DNA of 8,812 nucleotides from Methanomassiliicoccales archaeon (lineage in GTDB: Archaea; Thermoplasmatota; Thermoplasmata; Methanomassiliicoccales; JACIVX01): NCBI GenBank assembly GCA_028682925.1, contig JAJRAG010000148.1, positions 1 through 8,812 on the forward strand, given 5' to 3'. Below, piece by piece: positions 1 through 6,853 of the stretch. Position 1 is the stretch's first letter. Each line of letters begins with the position of its first letter. Under the pieces are notes generated by a model. The model ran no database searches. It saw nothing but the letters and a program-made list of their open reading frames with translations, and was not told the origin of the DNA. The translations under genes and the position numbers were made by a program.

Positions 1-2459
1 TCCCATCCGAGTACCGCTACTTCCTTAATTTGACTTACGGCAGTTTTGACATTGCGACCTGGGACAGCTACCACGCTCTGAACATCTTCTCTCGATCGGT
101 CTTCACTTCGAATCTTGATTCGGCGATGGTTGGTCTGACAATAGAGGAAAGGCAGGTGCTCCTCCAGTACTTCAGCCTATTCTATGAAAGGTGGAACTCC
201 ACGACTTCACTGCCAAGCGATCCGACCGAGTTCCATGCCATCGTTGGTGATGCGGTAATGGCACTAGGGTACGCCATTGGCGGTGAGCAGGGCCTTCTTC
301 TCCTGTCTGTCTACGACGGGCTCGGTTGGTCCGGTTGGAACGACTCAACATCGATATTGAGATTCACCGCGGGTGTGATCGCCGAGAGCTCAAAAGCTGA
401 ACTCTGGGTGATTTATAATGTGATGAATATTCCTCGGGACGCTTCTTTCCAACAGTTCATGATGATGGCCGACGAAGTGATCCTGAATTCCACGATCCCT
501 GAGTTCCCGATACCAGTCTTGACGGACCTCGTCGGTTCGTTCGTAAACGTCCCGTCGAACAATACCATGATTATTTCCCTCACGTACACGGACAAGGACG
601 GAGCGCAGTCTCTTGGCAAGAACTCGATCGGGGTGATCAGGGATGTTGTTCATGAGTCTTTGACTGGGACAACCAGCCTCGTCTCATATGTGACTGGGTC
701 TGATGCGATATCAATCGACATGGAGACCTCGATGAACTCCGATATAGAAAGAATAGATCCAGTGACTATTGTTCTGGTCCTTGTTCTTATCGGGGTTTTC
801 TTCAGATCTTTTGTTGCATCTTCCATCCCGCCAGCAGTAATTGGGGTCGCCTTGGGAGTGAGTTTCGCTTTGATCTATATCATCGGCTCGTTCTTCCTTT
901 CGGTCCACTACAGCGTGCTCACGTTGCTTTTGACTTCCATGATGGGGGCCGGGTGCGACTATTGCATTTTCATTTTGTCCAGATATAGGGAAGAGAGGCG
1001 CAATGGTCTCACCAAGGAAGAGAGTGTGCGCATGGCGGTGACCTGGGCTGGAGAATCCATCGCCACGAGCGGGGCCACGGTCATAATCGGGTTTGGGGTG
1101 TTGTCCCTGGGACGATTCGCCATGCTAAAATCGATGGGCATAGGACTTGGCTTGGGCATCGCGATTGCTCTGCTTGCGGCGCTAACGCTACTGCCTTCGA
1201 TACTCATGCTAATGGGGGACAGATTGTTCTGGCCTTCGAAACTGGCACCTAGAAAAGAGAGGAAGAAGGTTGGATACTTCACCAAGAGTGCTAGGTTCTC
1301 GATCAAGCACGCCAAAGCAATCCTTATCGCAGCCGTTCTCATCTCGATTCCGACGACGTACCTCGCTTTCACCCTTGATACGAGCTACGATTTCATAGGA
1401 GCGATGCCGAACACCGAGAGTAGGCAAGGCCTCGACATGATGAGCGAAGGCTTCGGTGCGGGGAGGATCATGGCGACTTATGTGGCCCTCAACATGACGT
1501 CGCCAGTGCTCAAGAATGGAACCTACGATATCGCGGAATTGAATTCGATAGAGAACCTCTCCAAATCGCTTTCGGATCTCGAGAATGTGCAGGAGGTAAG
1601 GAGTCCGACAAGACCCCTGGGGGGAAATCAACCTATCAACTATGCCAATTTGACTGATTATAGCCAAGAGCAGGCGGCTCAATATTCGAGTCTAATCAGA
1701 GGGATGCTCGGAACCAGGAATACGACCGCAGTATTGATTTCGATAACGTTCAAGGCTGAACCTTTTGCCAAAGCATCCATCGATGACATTCATGAAATAA
1801 GAGGCATATGCGCCTCATTCGAAGGACAAGACCCCTACATCTATCAGGCGATGGTGGCCGGTTCTACCGCTTCAATGAGCGACATTTCTGACATGGTGCA
1901 AGGCGACTTCAGCTACATGGAGATTTTCGTGATAATTGGAATTTACATCGTCTTGATGATAGTGCTCGGTTCTCTGGTCAGCCCGTTGAGGTCCATTCTC
2001 ACGATATTGCTCAGCATTTCATGGACGATAGCAACAACGATGATCGTATTCAACTTCATCCTTGGGTTTTCAATCCTCTGGTTAATGCCGATGATCCTAT
2101 TCGTTGTATGTCTGGGTCTTGGGATGGACTACGACATTTTCCTGACGACAAGAATCAGAGAGGAGGCGCAGAAGGGCATGAGCGATAAGGAGGCCATCAC
2201 TCATGCAGTGGAACGTACCGGCGGTATCATCACTGCTTGTGGAATCATCATGGCGGGCGCATTCGGAACGATGATGCTGTCGGAGGGTGCTCTTCTCAGG
2301 GAATTCGGCTTTGCCCTGATGTTCGCGATTCTGCTCGATTCTACCATCGTGAGAATATACCTTGTCCCAGCGATAATGTCCTTGCTCGGAAAATGGAACT
2401 GGTACGCGCCGGGACGACTGCAGAGGGTCAGAAGGGATGAGAAGAAGGAAAGGAAGTGA
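1..2459 (+). CDS. MMPL/RND-family transporter (5' partial)
   Basis: The protein is a membrane exporter of the MMPL branch of the RND superfamily, expected to move lipids or other hydrophobic substrates using the proton gradient. The frame is open to the left edge, so the true start, the first membrane helix and part of the first extracytoplasmic domain lie outside; the TTG at position 30 is not a credible start. Counting from the codon at 3-5, residues 1-250 are an extracytoplasmic domain, about 252-405 hold helices 2-6, about 436-458 helix 7, about 459-640 the second extracytoplasmic domain and about 645-800 helices 8-12. Both halves carry the family signature: GAGCDYCIFILSRYREER (Asp319-Tyr320) and LGLGMDYDIFLTTRIREE (Asp709-Tyr710). 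These Asp-Tyr pairs match the proton-relay pairs known from mycobacterial MmpL3, so the pump looks functional. A short basic tail ends the protein. The substrate is unknown. Family assignment is firm. Confidence 0.93.
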   Translation, partial: PSEYRYFLNLTYGSFDIATWDSYHALNIFSRSVFTSNLDSAMVGLTIEERQVLLQYFSLFYERWNSTTSLPSDPTEFHAIVGDAVMALGYAIGGEQGLLLLSVYDGLGWSGWNDSTSILRFTAGVIAESSKAELWVIYNVMNIPRDASFQQFMMMADEVILNSTIPEFPIPVLTDLVGSFVNVPSNNTMIISLTYTDKDGAQSLGKNSIGVIRDVVHESLTGTTSLVSYVTGSDAISIDMETSMNSDIERIDPVTIVLVLVLIGVFFRSFVASSIPPAVIGVALGVSFALIYIIGSFFLSVHYSVLTLLLTSMMGAGCDYCIFILSRYREERRNGLTKEESVRMAVTWAGESIATSGATVIIGFGVLSLGRFAMLKSMGIGLGLGIAIALLAALTLLPSILMLMGDRLFWPSKLAPRKERKKVGYFTKSARFSIKHAKAILIAAVLISIPTTYLAFTLDTSYDFIGAMPNTESRQGLDMMSEGFGAGRIMATYVALNMTSPVLKNGTYDIAELNSIENLSKSLSDLENVQEVRSPTRPLGGNQPINYANLTDYSQEQAAQYSSLIRGMLGTRNTTAVLISITFKAEPFAKASIDDIHEIRGICASFEGQDPYIYQAMVAGSTASMSDISDMVQGDFSYMEIFVIIGIYIVLMIVLGSLVSPLRSILTILLSISWTIATTMIVFNFILGFSILWLMPMILFVVCLGLGMDYDIFLTTRIREEAQKGMSDKEAITHAVERTGGIITACGIIMAGAFGTMMLSEGALLREFGFALMFAILLDSTIVRIYLVPAIMSLLGKWNWYAPGRLQRVRRDEKKERK

Positions 2460-2494
2460 ACGTCAGGAATCACACAGGACCGTAGGATAGGTCT

Positions 2495-3049
2495 CTACCG
2501 GTCGTTCTGATTCCATCTCTTGAAGAGATTGTTCGGCTGGCCTATTTGATCCAAAACCTTTCCGATGATGAAGTCGACTAGGTCTTCGATTTTCTCTGGC
2601 GAGTGATAGAAGGCGGGGCTCGCTGGCAGAACTGTAACGCCGAGCCTGCTAAGCTTGAGCTCGTTCTCCAACATGATCGCGTTGAGGGGGGTCTCCCTTG
2701 GGACGATAATAAGTCTCCTTCGCTCCTTGAGGGCCACTGCTGCAACCCTTGTTGTCAGAGTGTCAGCGATGCCTGTCGCAATCTTCGCGAGCGTCGACTG
2801 AGAACAAGGAATTATGACCATGGCATCGAAGAACTGGCTTCCCGAGGATGCTGGCGCAAAGAGATCGCAGTCCTCGTAGGCTGCGTTGACCAATCCCTCT
2901 AATCTGGCGAAGTTGGAATCGGTCTCTTCCTCAAGAATCCGCTTTCCAGTCTCAGAGATTATGAGGACCTTGTCTCCTTTCAGCACCTCGACCAATCGGA
3001 CACCATAGACGACGCCAGAGCAACCTGTGATTGCGACGACAGTTTTCAC
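2495..3049 (-). CDS. ubiX: Flavin prenyltransferase UbiX
   Basis: UbiX joins dimethylallyl phosphate to reduced FMN, giving the prenylated FMN cofactor of UbiD-type decarboxylases. At 184 residues it has the usual family length. Visible motifs are the N-terminal nucleotide-binding loop TGCSG (8-12), ASSGSQ (67-72), the core PCSQSTLAKIATGIADTL (81-98), VPRETPL (116-122) and the C-terminal PAFYHSPEKIEDLVDF (145-160). The start is GTG; it puts the Rossmann strand KTVVAITGCSG right at the N-terminus, as in other members. There is no good Shine-Dalgarno site, and a TATA box lies about 26 bases upstream, which suggests a leaderless transcript. The gene is convergent with the transporter and divergent from the ribosomal operon. 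No ubiD-like gene is in the window, so the client enzyme lies elsewhere. The related flavoprotein family of phosphopantothenoylcysteine decarboxylases is excluded by the UbiX-specific PRETPL motif. Confidence 0.95.
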   Translation of the reverse strand: MKTVVAITGCSGVVYGVRLVEVLKGDKVLIISETGKRILEEETDSNFARLEGLVNAAYEDCDLFAPASSGSQFFDAMVIIPCSQSTLAKIATGIADTLTTRVAAVALKERRRLIIVPRETPLNAIMLENELKLSRLGVTVLPASPAFYHSPEKIEDLVDFIIGKVLDQIGQPNNLFKRWNQNDR

Positions 3050-3070
3050 AAACCGAAGATTCCTACGATT

Positions 3071-3087
3071 CTATATTAATCCTTTCT
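3071..3087 (-). promoter_or_regulatory. TATA/BRE promoter of ubiX
   Basis: Read on the minus strand, positions 3087-3071 give AGAAAGGATTAATATAG, a purine-rich BRE-like block followed by an AT-rich TATA box. The box centre (about 3075) is 26 bases from the GTG start at 3049. That is the usual archaeal TATA-to-transcription-start distance, so the mRNA is predicted to be leaderless. The AAAGGATTA core recurs upstream of the zinc-ribbon gene at 6780. Confidence 0.6.
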
Positions 3088-3118
3088 CGCACGTCCATAT
3101 GATGATCACATCTGCAAA

Positions 3119-3132
3119 ACGCTTTTATATGG
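3119..3132 (+). promoter_or_regulatory. TATA/BRE promoter of the rps19e operon
   Basis: The sequence ACGCTTTTATATGG contains a classic archaeal TATA box (TTTTATAT, 3123-3130). Transcription would start near 3150-3156, leaving a leader of about 50 bases before the ATG at 3205. Unlike the other promoters in the window, this one serves a leadered mRNA with a Shine-Dalgarno site (GAGGT, 3192-3196, 8 bases before the start). Confidence 0.65.
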
Positions 3133-3204
3133 GCAGTCCATTAGTGCCGTCGGCATAATCAGTGATCTTGAGAGAGCTGAGTGTATTTGCAGAGGTAGAT
3201 AGAG

Positions 3205-3636
3205 ATGGTTACAATCTATGATGTCCCACCTGGTGAACTTGTTGCCAAATTGACAACTAGACTCAAGGAGATGGACTCAATCAAACCCCCCGAGTGGGCG
3301 GATTTCGTCAAGACTGGTAGGCACGTGGAGAAAGCGCCCGTTCAAGAGGACTGGTGGTTCACGAGAGCTGCATCAATACTAAGGAAGGTCTATATTGAAG
3401 GACCAATAGGTACTGAGAGGCTGGCCGCGACCTACGGAGGTTTCGCTGACAGAGGTTCGAAACCGAACAAGGCAGTCAGAGGCAGCCGATCAATTGCCAG
3501 AAAGTGTCTCATGCAATTGGAGACAAACGGATTTGTCGCAAAGGACAAGAATCGTGGTAGGATCATCACCGCCAAGGGAAGGGGACTACTCGACAAAGTC
3601 GCCATGGAAATCTATCAGGAATCAAAAAAGCGTTGA
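3205..3636 (+). CDS. rps19e: 30S ribosomal protein S19e (eS19)
   Basis: This is a small-subunit ribosomal protein shared by archaea and eukaryotes and absent from bacteria; the eukaryotic homologue is needed for small-subunit maturation. Its 143 residues are a typical archaeal length. The family core is plain: VPPGELVAKL near the N-terminus, PPEWADFVKTG (28-38), then QEDWWFTRAASILRKVY (47-63), GPIG (66-69), YGGFADRGSKP, and a winged-helix C-terminal half ending in GRIITAKGRGLLD. The ATG at 3205 is preceded by GAGGT with 8-base spacing and gives the expected N-terminus (MVTIYDVP). It is the first gene of a five-gene translation operon; the PDCD5-like gene follows after 18 bases. Confidence 0.97.
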   Translation: MVTIYDVPPGELVAKLTTRLKEMDSIKPPEWADFVKTGRHVEKAPVQEDWWFTRAASILRKVYIEGPIGTERLAATYGGFADRGSKPNKAVRGSRSIARKCLMQLETNGFVAKDKNRGRIITAKGRGLLDKVAMEIYQESKKR

Positions 3637-3654
3637 AGAAGGCCGCGTGGGATC

Positions 3655-3984
3655 ATGTCAGATGCTGAGCTAGAGGAGTTGCGTCGGAGGAAGATTGCCG
3701 AGATTCAGAGGCAGCGGGACCAGCAAGCAATGGCGGAAGAGCAGTCCAAACAAATGGAGGCCAATCGACAGGCGATTATGCGCCAAATACTGACCCCAGA
3801 GGCCAGGCAACGTCTTGGAACGGTCAAGATTGCCTATCCCGACCTTGCCATGGCAGTCGAGGACCAGCTGATCAGACTAGCGCAGTCCGGAAGGATTGAC
3901 CGCCAGGTGGATGATGCTACGTTGAGACAGATCCTCAGAAAGGTGGCTCCGCAGAAGAGAGAGATCAGTATCGAGAGGAAATGA
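3655..3984 (+). CDS. PDCD5 (TFAR19)-family DNA-binding protein
   Basis: This is a small helical protein of the PDCD5/TFAR19 family, conserved in archaea and eukaryotes and usually annotated as DNA-binding in archaea; its cellular role there is not settled. The 109 residues begin with a charged, probably coiled or flexible helix (ELEELRRRKIAEIQRQ, 5-20). The conserved three-helix core follows: ILTPEARQRL (45-54), VKIAYPDLAMAVEDQLIRLA (57-76), then SGRID (78-82). The C-terminal segment KREISIERK is typical of the family. It sits between rps19e and rpl39e, the usual archaeal position, so it is probably co-expressed with the translation machinery. The start is an ATG with a modest upstream site (GTGGGATC, ending directly at the start), so translation may depend partly on reading through from rps19e. 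Confidence 0.95.
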   Translation: MSDAELEELRRRKIAEIQRQRDQQAMAEEQSKQMEANRQAIMRQILTPEARQRLGTVKIAYPDLAMAVEDQLIRLAQSGRIDRQVDDATLRQILRKVAPQKREISIERK

Positions 3985-3986
3985 AC

Positions 3987-4142
3987 ATGACAAGGAACAA
4001 GCCGAGTGCGATGAAGAGGCGTCTTATGAGAGCGACCAAGCAGAATCGTAGGGTGCCAGCTTGGGTCATGATGAGGACCAATAGGAACTTTCTACGGCAT
4101 CCCAAGAAGAGAAGCTGGAGAACCAGCAGACTGAGGAGATAG
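3987..4142 (+). CDS. rpl39e: 50S ribosomal protein L39e (eL39)
   Basis: The product is a 51-residue, very basic protein of the large subunit, a component of the peptide exit tunnel wall in archaea and eukaryotes. The protein reads MTRNKPSAMKRRLMRATKQN and continues with RRVPAWVMMRTNRNF and RHPKKRSWRTSRLRR. This matches the family pattern SRNKPxAKKxRLxKAxKQNRRVPxWVxxKTNR...HPKRRxWR almost throughout, at the normal length. The ATG lies 2 bases after the stop of the PDCD5-like gene, and its Shine-Dalgarno site GAGG (3975-3978) lies inside that gene's end, so the two are probably translationally coupled. It is easy to miss because it is short. rpl31e follows after 8 bases. Confidence 0.97.
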   Translation: MTRNKPSAMKRRLMRATKQNRRVPAWVMMRTNRNFLRHPKKRSWRTSRLRR

Positions 4143-4150
4143 GCGATTTC

Positions 4151-4414
4151 ATGGCTGAAGAGGAAATCATACTGAACATCCCCTTGAGGAATGCCCGGAA
4201 AGCTCCCCGAACCGAGAGGGCTGAGAGGGCAATGATTGAGATAAGGAAATACGTCGTGAGCCACCTCAAGGCCAAGGAAGAGGACGTCTGGATTGATGGA
4301 AGAGTGAACAGACTCGTTTGGAGCAGAGGGATCCGCAACTCCCCGTCGATCATAAGAGTGAAAGCGGTCAAGTTCGAAGACGGGCTTGTCGAGCTCTCAC
4401 TAGCTGAGGAGTGA
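4151..4414 (+). CDS. rpl31e: 50S ribosomal protein L31e (eL31)
   Basis: This large-subunit ribosomal protein of the archaeal/eukaryotic type sits near the tunnel exit in known ribosomes. It has 87 residues, a normal archaeal length. Family features are the opening EEEIILNIPLRNARKAPRTE, then RAERAMIEIRKYVVSHLKA, the short VWIDGRVNRLVWSRGIRNSP segment and a C-terminal strand RVKAVKFEDGLVEL. The ATG lies 8 bases after rpl39e, and GAGGAG at 4133-4138 inside rpl39e may act as its ribosome site, though at a long 12-base spacing. It is the fourth gene of the operon, with eif6 18 bases downstream. Confidence 0.97.
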   Translation: MAEEEIILNIPLRNARKAPRTERAERAMIEIRKYVVSHLKAKEEDVWIDGRVNRLVWSRGIRNSPSIIRVKAVKFEDGLVELSLAEE

Positions 4415-4432
4415 TCGATCGGTGTTTCTTTC

Positions 4433-5092
4433 ATGATGAGACTCTCCAGCTACAATGGAAACCCTTACATCGGCGTTTATTGCGTCGCAAATGAATATGT
4501 TTCTTTCATACCTGTCGATTCGCCTAAGACCTTGTCGAAAGACATAGAGGAGGCTCTGGGAGTAGAGGTCGAGAAGTGCACGATAGGAAGCACGAGCTTG
4601 ATCGGGGCCCTTCTAGCGATGAATTCATATGGCGCGGTGGTGACGAACACGGTCTCCAAGGAAGAGGTCAGAAGGATAGCAGCACGATTGCCCGTGTACA
4701 CAATTGAAGACCCGCTCAACGCCTCAGGAAACAACATCCTGACTAATGATCATGGAGCGCTGATAAATCCAGATTTCGGCGAGAAAGTGATAAAGAAGAT
4801 CGAGAAGACGCTTCAGGTCGAGGTTGTCCAGGGCAGTATAGCTGGACACAAGACCGTGGGCTCGGTGTGCGTCGCCACCAACAAAGGGATCCTTTGCCAT
4901 CCCGCCACGCACGAGAGCGAATTCGAGTTACTTAGATCGGTCATGAAGGTTTCCGCCTCCATAGGGACGCTGAACTATGGAGCCCCTATCGTTGGCGCCT
5001 GTATGGTGTCGAACTCAAAAGGCGCAGCAATCGGCTACAGGAGCACCCCGATCGAACTCGGGAGGGTTGAAGATAGTCTAGGATTGACCTGA
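4433..5092 (+). CDS. eif6: Translation initiation factor 6 (aIF6)
   Basis: aIF6 binds the large ribosomal subunit and blocks premature joining with the small subunit; the eukaryotic homologue also acts in 60S maturation. The 219 residues are the usual archaeal length for the five-fold pentein repeat. Visible repeat landmarks are GNPYIGVYCVANEYV (9-23), TIGSTSLIGALLAMNSYGAVV (from residue 50), LNASGNNILTNDHGALINPD (95-114), GSIAGHKTVGSVCVATNKGILCHP (from 134) and IGTLNYGAPIVGACMVSNSKG (from 177). Two ATG codons stand in tandem at 4433 and 4436; the first is chosen with GGTG at 4421-4424 as its ribosome site, but either is possible. It is the last gene of the operon and is followed by a T-rich stretch. 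The eL20/LX, prefoldin and ftsY genes that often follow it in archaea are not here. Confidence 0.97.
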   Translation: MMRLSSYNGNPYIGVYCVANEYVSFIPVDSPKTLSKDIEEALGVEVEKCTIGSTSLIGALLAMNSYGAVVTNTVSKEEVRRIAARLPVYTIEDPLNASGNNILTNDHGALINPDFGEKVIKKIEKTLQVEVVQGSIAGHKTVGSVCVATNKGILCHPATHESEFELLRSVMKVSASIGTLNYGAPIVGACMVSNSKGAAIGYRSTPIELGRVEDSLGLT

Positions 5093-5104
5093 GGGTCTGT
5101 GTGG

Positions 5105-5115
5105 TTTTTCTTTTC
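5105..5115 (+). terminator. T-rich terminator after eif6
   Basis: Twelve bases after the eif6 stop, the plus strand reads TTTTTCTTTTC. Archaeal RNA polymerase commonly terminates at such T-tracts without a strong hairpin, and none is seen here. The tract separates the translation operon from the convergent hydrolase gene. Confidence 0.5.
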
Positions 5116-5161
5116 AAGAAGCGTGGATGAAGACGAACTCCATGAACCGTGATTGCTGAAC

Positions 5162-5797
5162 CTATGCAGAGAATACCCAAAACTCGGTCTCTGAAGGCAA
5201 CTCCTCGGGGACCAGATCAACCTCGTTTCCGACCCTCAGGATCTTGCTCTCAGGTAGGTCCTCAAGAAACTCATCGATGGTCTGAATCGACAGAGAGAGG
5301 CCCCCGACCCTGAAATGCATCGGAATCGCAATTCTAGGTTTCAAGGACTCCACGAGTCTCCTCGCTTTCTTGCCGTCTATTGTGAAGACGCCACCGACTG
5401 GAACGAATAGAATGTCAATCGGTGACAGCATCTTCAGCTGCTCTGCGGACAGATCGTGACCTAGATCGCCGCAGTGACAGAATGCAACGCCCTCCATCTC
5501 GAACTTGAATATGATGTTCCCTCCCCGCTTGCTTCCTCCGTCACCGTCGTGGAAGGTCGGAACGCCGAAGATCTTGATTTTCTTCTCAGTTCTAGTTCCT
5601 GGATCTCTTATTGTGACGAAATCACCTCTTACGATCCTCGAGCTATTGTGATCGAAGTGATCATGACTTATCAGCACCAAGTCGGCTTTTGTGACCGGAG
5701 TTCGGATTCCTATTGATTTTCCATCGTGAGGATCCATTACTACGGTGAAATCGTTCTTGACCTCGAAACACGAATGACCATGCCACACAATCTTCAC
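5162..5797 (-). CDS. MBL-fold metallo-hydrolase
   Basis: This is a metal-dependent hydrolase of the metallo-beta-lactamase fold, in the UlaG/UPF0173-like group of stand-alone 210-230-residue enzymes; the substrate cannot be told from sequence. The 211 residues carry all the expected metal and active-site elements: WHGHSCF (5-11), HDHFDH (45-50), TFHD (81-84), HCGDLGH (108-114), GGVFTID (135-141) and MHFR (160-163). Catalytic function therefore looks intact. There is no signal peptide, so it should be cytoplasmic. The start is GTG, fixed by a strong Shine-Dalgarno site (AGGGTGAT, minus strand 5808-5801) that leaves 5 bases between GGTG and the start codon. It is the second gene of an operon, 23 bases after the double-zinc-ribbon membrane protein. 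Confidence 0.9.
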   Translation of the reverse strand: MKIVWHGHSCFEVKNDFTVVMDPHDGKSIGIRTPVTKADLVLISHDHFDHNSSRIVRGDFVTIRDPGTRTEKKIKIFGVPTFHDGDGGSKRGGNIIFKFEMEGVAFCHCGDLGHDLSAEQLKMLSPIDILFVPVGGVFTIDGKKARRLVESLKPRIAIPMHFRVGGLSLSIQTIDEFLEDLPESKILRVGNEVDLVPEELPSETEFWVFSA

Positions 5798-5808
5798 TGA
5801 ATCACCCT
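5795..5808 (-). promoter_or_regulatory. Shine-Dalgarno site fixing a GTG start
   Basis: On the minus strand AGGGTGATTCA stands directly before GTG. GGTGAT pairs with the archaeal 16S 3' end, with 5 bases from GGTG to the start codon. The same spacing is found at the CTG start at 8191. Confidence 0.7.
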
Positions 5809-5820
5809 GCTAATGTCAGT

Positions 5821-6780
5821 CTAGCCATTCTCGATTTCGAACTCCGCACCACAGCTCCGGCAATGGTCGTCGTTTTCCGAAACTACCTCGTTGCATAGGG
5901 GGCAGATGAAAACCTCTTTGCCTTCTTCCCCAGTAACTTCCGGTTTGAATTGTCTTCCCGCGATTCGCTTATTGCGTGCATTTGGATTTTTCCATATTTC
6001 ATATACTTGTCCGCATCCATATGTAACCATTATTGCACCGACGATCGATATCGTCCATCCGACTGCCCAGTTGATCGGCTGAAAGACTGAGAAAAGAAGA
6101 ATTCCCACATATGCCGCCACGCCAGAAGCTAGAACAGCTACCGGGACGATCACAGTCCGCATGTCGAAGACTACTGTCTCCGCAATCGTTTCCGATTGTG
6201 CCCCCTCCTTCAGCACAATCGGGGGTTCTTGGGGCAACGGCTCCACTGGGCCGGAGACAGGCACAGGCTCCCGAATTGCCTCAGCCCTTTCTATCGTCGC
6301 TTCGTGCGTCACCAGTTCGACGGGCTCAATGACTTCTCCAATCTCCACCTCTGCCCTCGATATCTGGGGTTCCGGCTCGGACGTCGTTTCAATTGCCGGT
6401 TCCAGCTTTGGCAATTCAGGTTCCTTTGGCTGAGTGTCAAACGTCTCTCCCCTTGCTTCAGGGGTCGGAGGGGCAGAGAAAGGCTGAGGTTCTAGGATTG
6501 ATTCGTTGGCCATTGCAGTCGCAGTATCTCTCTCGACGATGAGATCGTCAGCGAAGGACTCGTCGGGTTTCTTCATCGTCGCCTCGATTCTCTTCGAAAG
6601 ACTCTCATCGACAGCCACTGTGCTCCGATCCGTGCTGATATTTTCAAGTGCCCTTATCTGGTCTATCCAATCATCCTGCGATTCCTCGAACTGCCATCCA
6701 CAGAAATCGCATTGAGTGACAGAGGGTTTGTTGCGAAGTCCGCATCTCGGACACTCTCTATATCCAGACCTTTTCTCCAT
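5821..6780 (-). CDS. Two-helix membrane protein with terminal zinc ribbons
   Basis: I do not recognise a named family. The 319-residue protein opens with a zinc ribbon (Cys10, Cys13, Cys24, Cys27; CPRCG and CDFCGW). A charged helical region follows to about residue 95, then a long stretch rich in Pro and Glu (about 95-200) that is probably disordered. Two membrane helices come next (about 209-233 and 236-260). The C-terminus is a second zinc ribbon (Cys293, Cys296, Cys307, Cys310; CPLCNE and CRSCG). The basic segment after helix 2 (KNPNARNKR) suggests both ends are cytoplasmic. The layout suggests a membrane-anchored scaffold or adaptor, which is inference. The ATG start is about 27 bases from a TATA box, so the mRNA is probably leaderless. 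It leads an operon with the MBL-fold hydrolase 23 bases downstream. Confidence 0.85.
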   Translation of the reverse strand: MEKRSGYRECPRCGLRNKPSVTQCDFCGWQFEESQDDWIDQIRALENISTDRSTVAVDESLSKRIEATMKKPDESFADDLIVERDTATAMANESILEPQPFSAPPTPEARGETFDTQPKEPELPKLEPAIETTSEPEPQISRAEVEIGEVIEPVELVTHEATIERAEAIREPVPVSGPVEPLPQEPPIVLKEGAQSETIAETVVFDMRTVIVPVAVLASGVAAYVGILLFSVFQPINWAVGWTISIVGAIMVTYGCGQVYEIWKNPNARNKRIAGRQFKPEVTGEEGKEVFICPLCNEVVSENDDHCRSCGAEFEIENG

Positions 6781-6800
6781 TCTATTCGAAGATTGCCATC

Positions 6801-6820
6801 CATTCTTATAATCCTTTTTA
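6801..6820 (-). promoter_or_regulatory. TATA/BRE promoter of the zinc-ribbon operon
   Basis: On the minus strand 6820-6801 reads TAAAAAGGATTATAAGAATG, a BRE-like A/G block followed by the TATA-like ATTATAAG. Its centre is about 27 bases from the ATG at 6780, predicting a leaderless mRNA. The AAAGGATTA core is identical to that of the ubiX promoter and stands at nearly the same distance (37 versus 36 bases) from the start codon. Confidence 0.55.
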
Positions 6821-6853
6821 CATCAGACTCACGCGTTGGACTTCCGTATGCCA

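Noticed and set aside
30..32. TTG as the start codon of the transporter gene.
   Set aside because: The frame is open upstream to the window edge, and the first membrane helix required by the family is missing, so the true start lies outside.
959..1682. Long minus-strand reading frames inside the transporter gene.
   Set aside because: They are antisense to conserved MMPL motifs, without promoter or ribosome site.
2478..2503. Imperfect inverted repeat (GACCGTA / TACCGGTC) between the convergent transporter and ubiX genes, a possible bidirectional terminator.
   Set aside because: The stem is only 7 pairs with a bulge, the loop is 11 bases, it overlaps the ubiX stop region and there is no T-tract on either strand.
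3965..4434. Minus-strand reading frames across rpl39e and rpl31e.
   Set aside because: They are antisense to two certain ribosomal protein genes and resemble no protein I know.
6111..6495. Overlapping plus-strand reading frames opposite the zinc-ribbon gene.
   Set aside because: They lie opposite the Pro/Glu-rich low-complexity region, have no ribosome site or recognisable motif, and are by-products of its codon bias.
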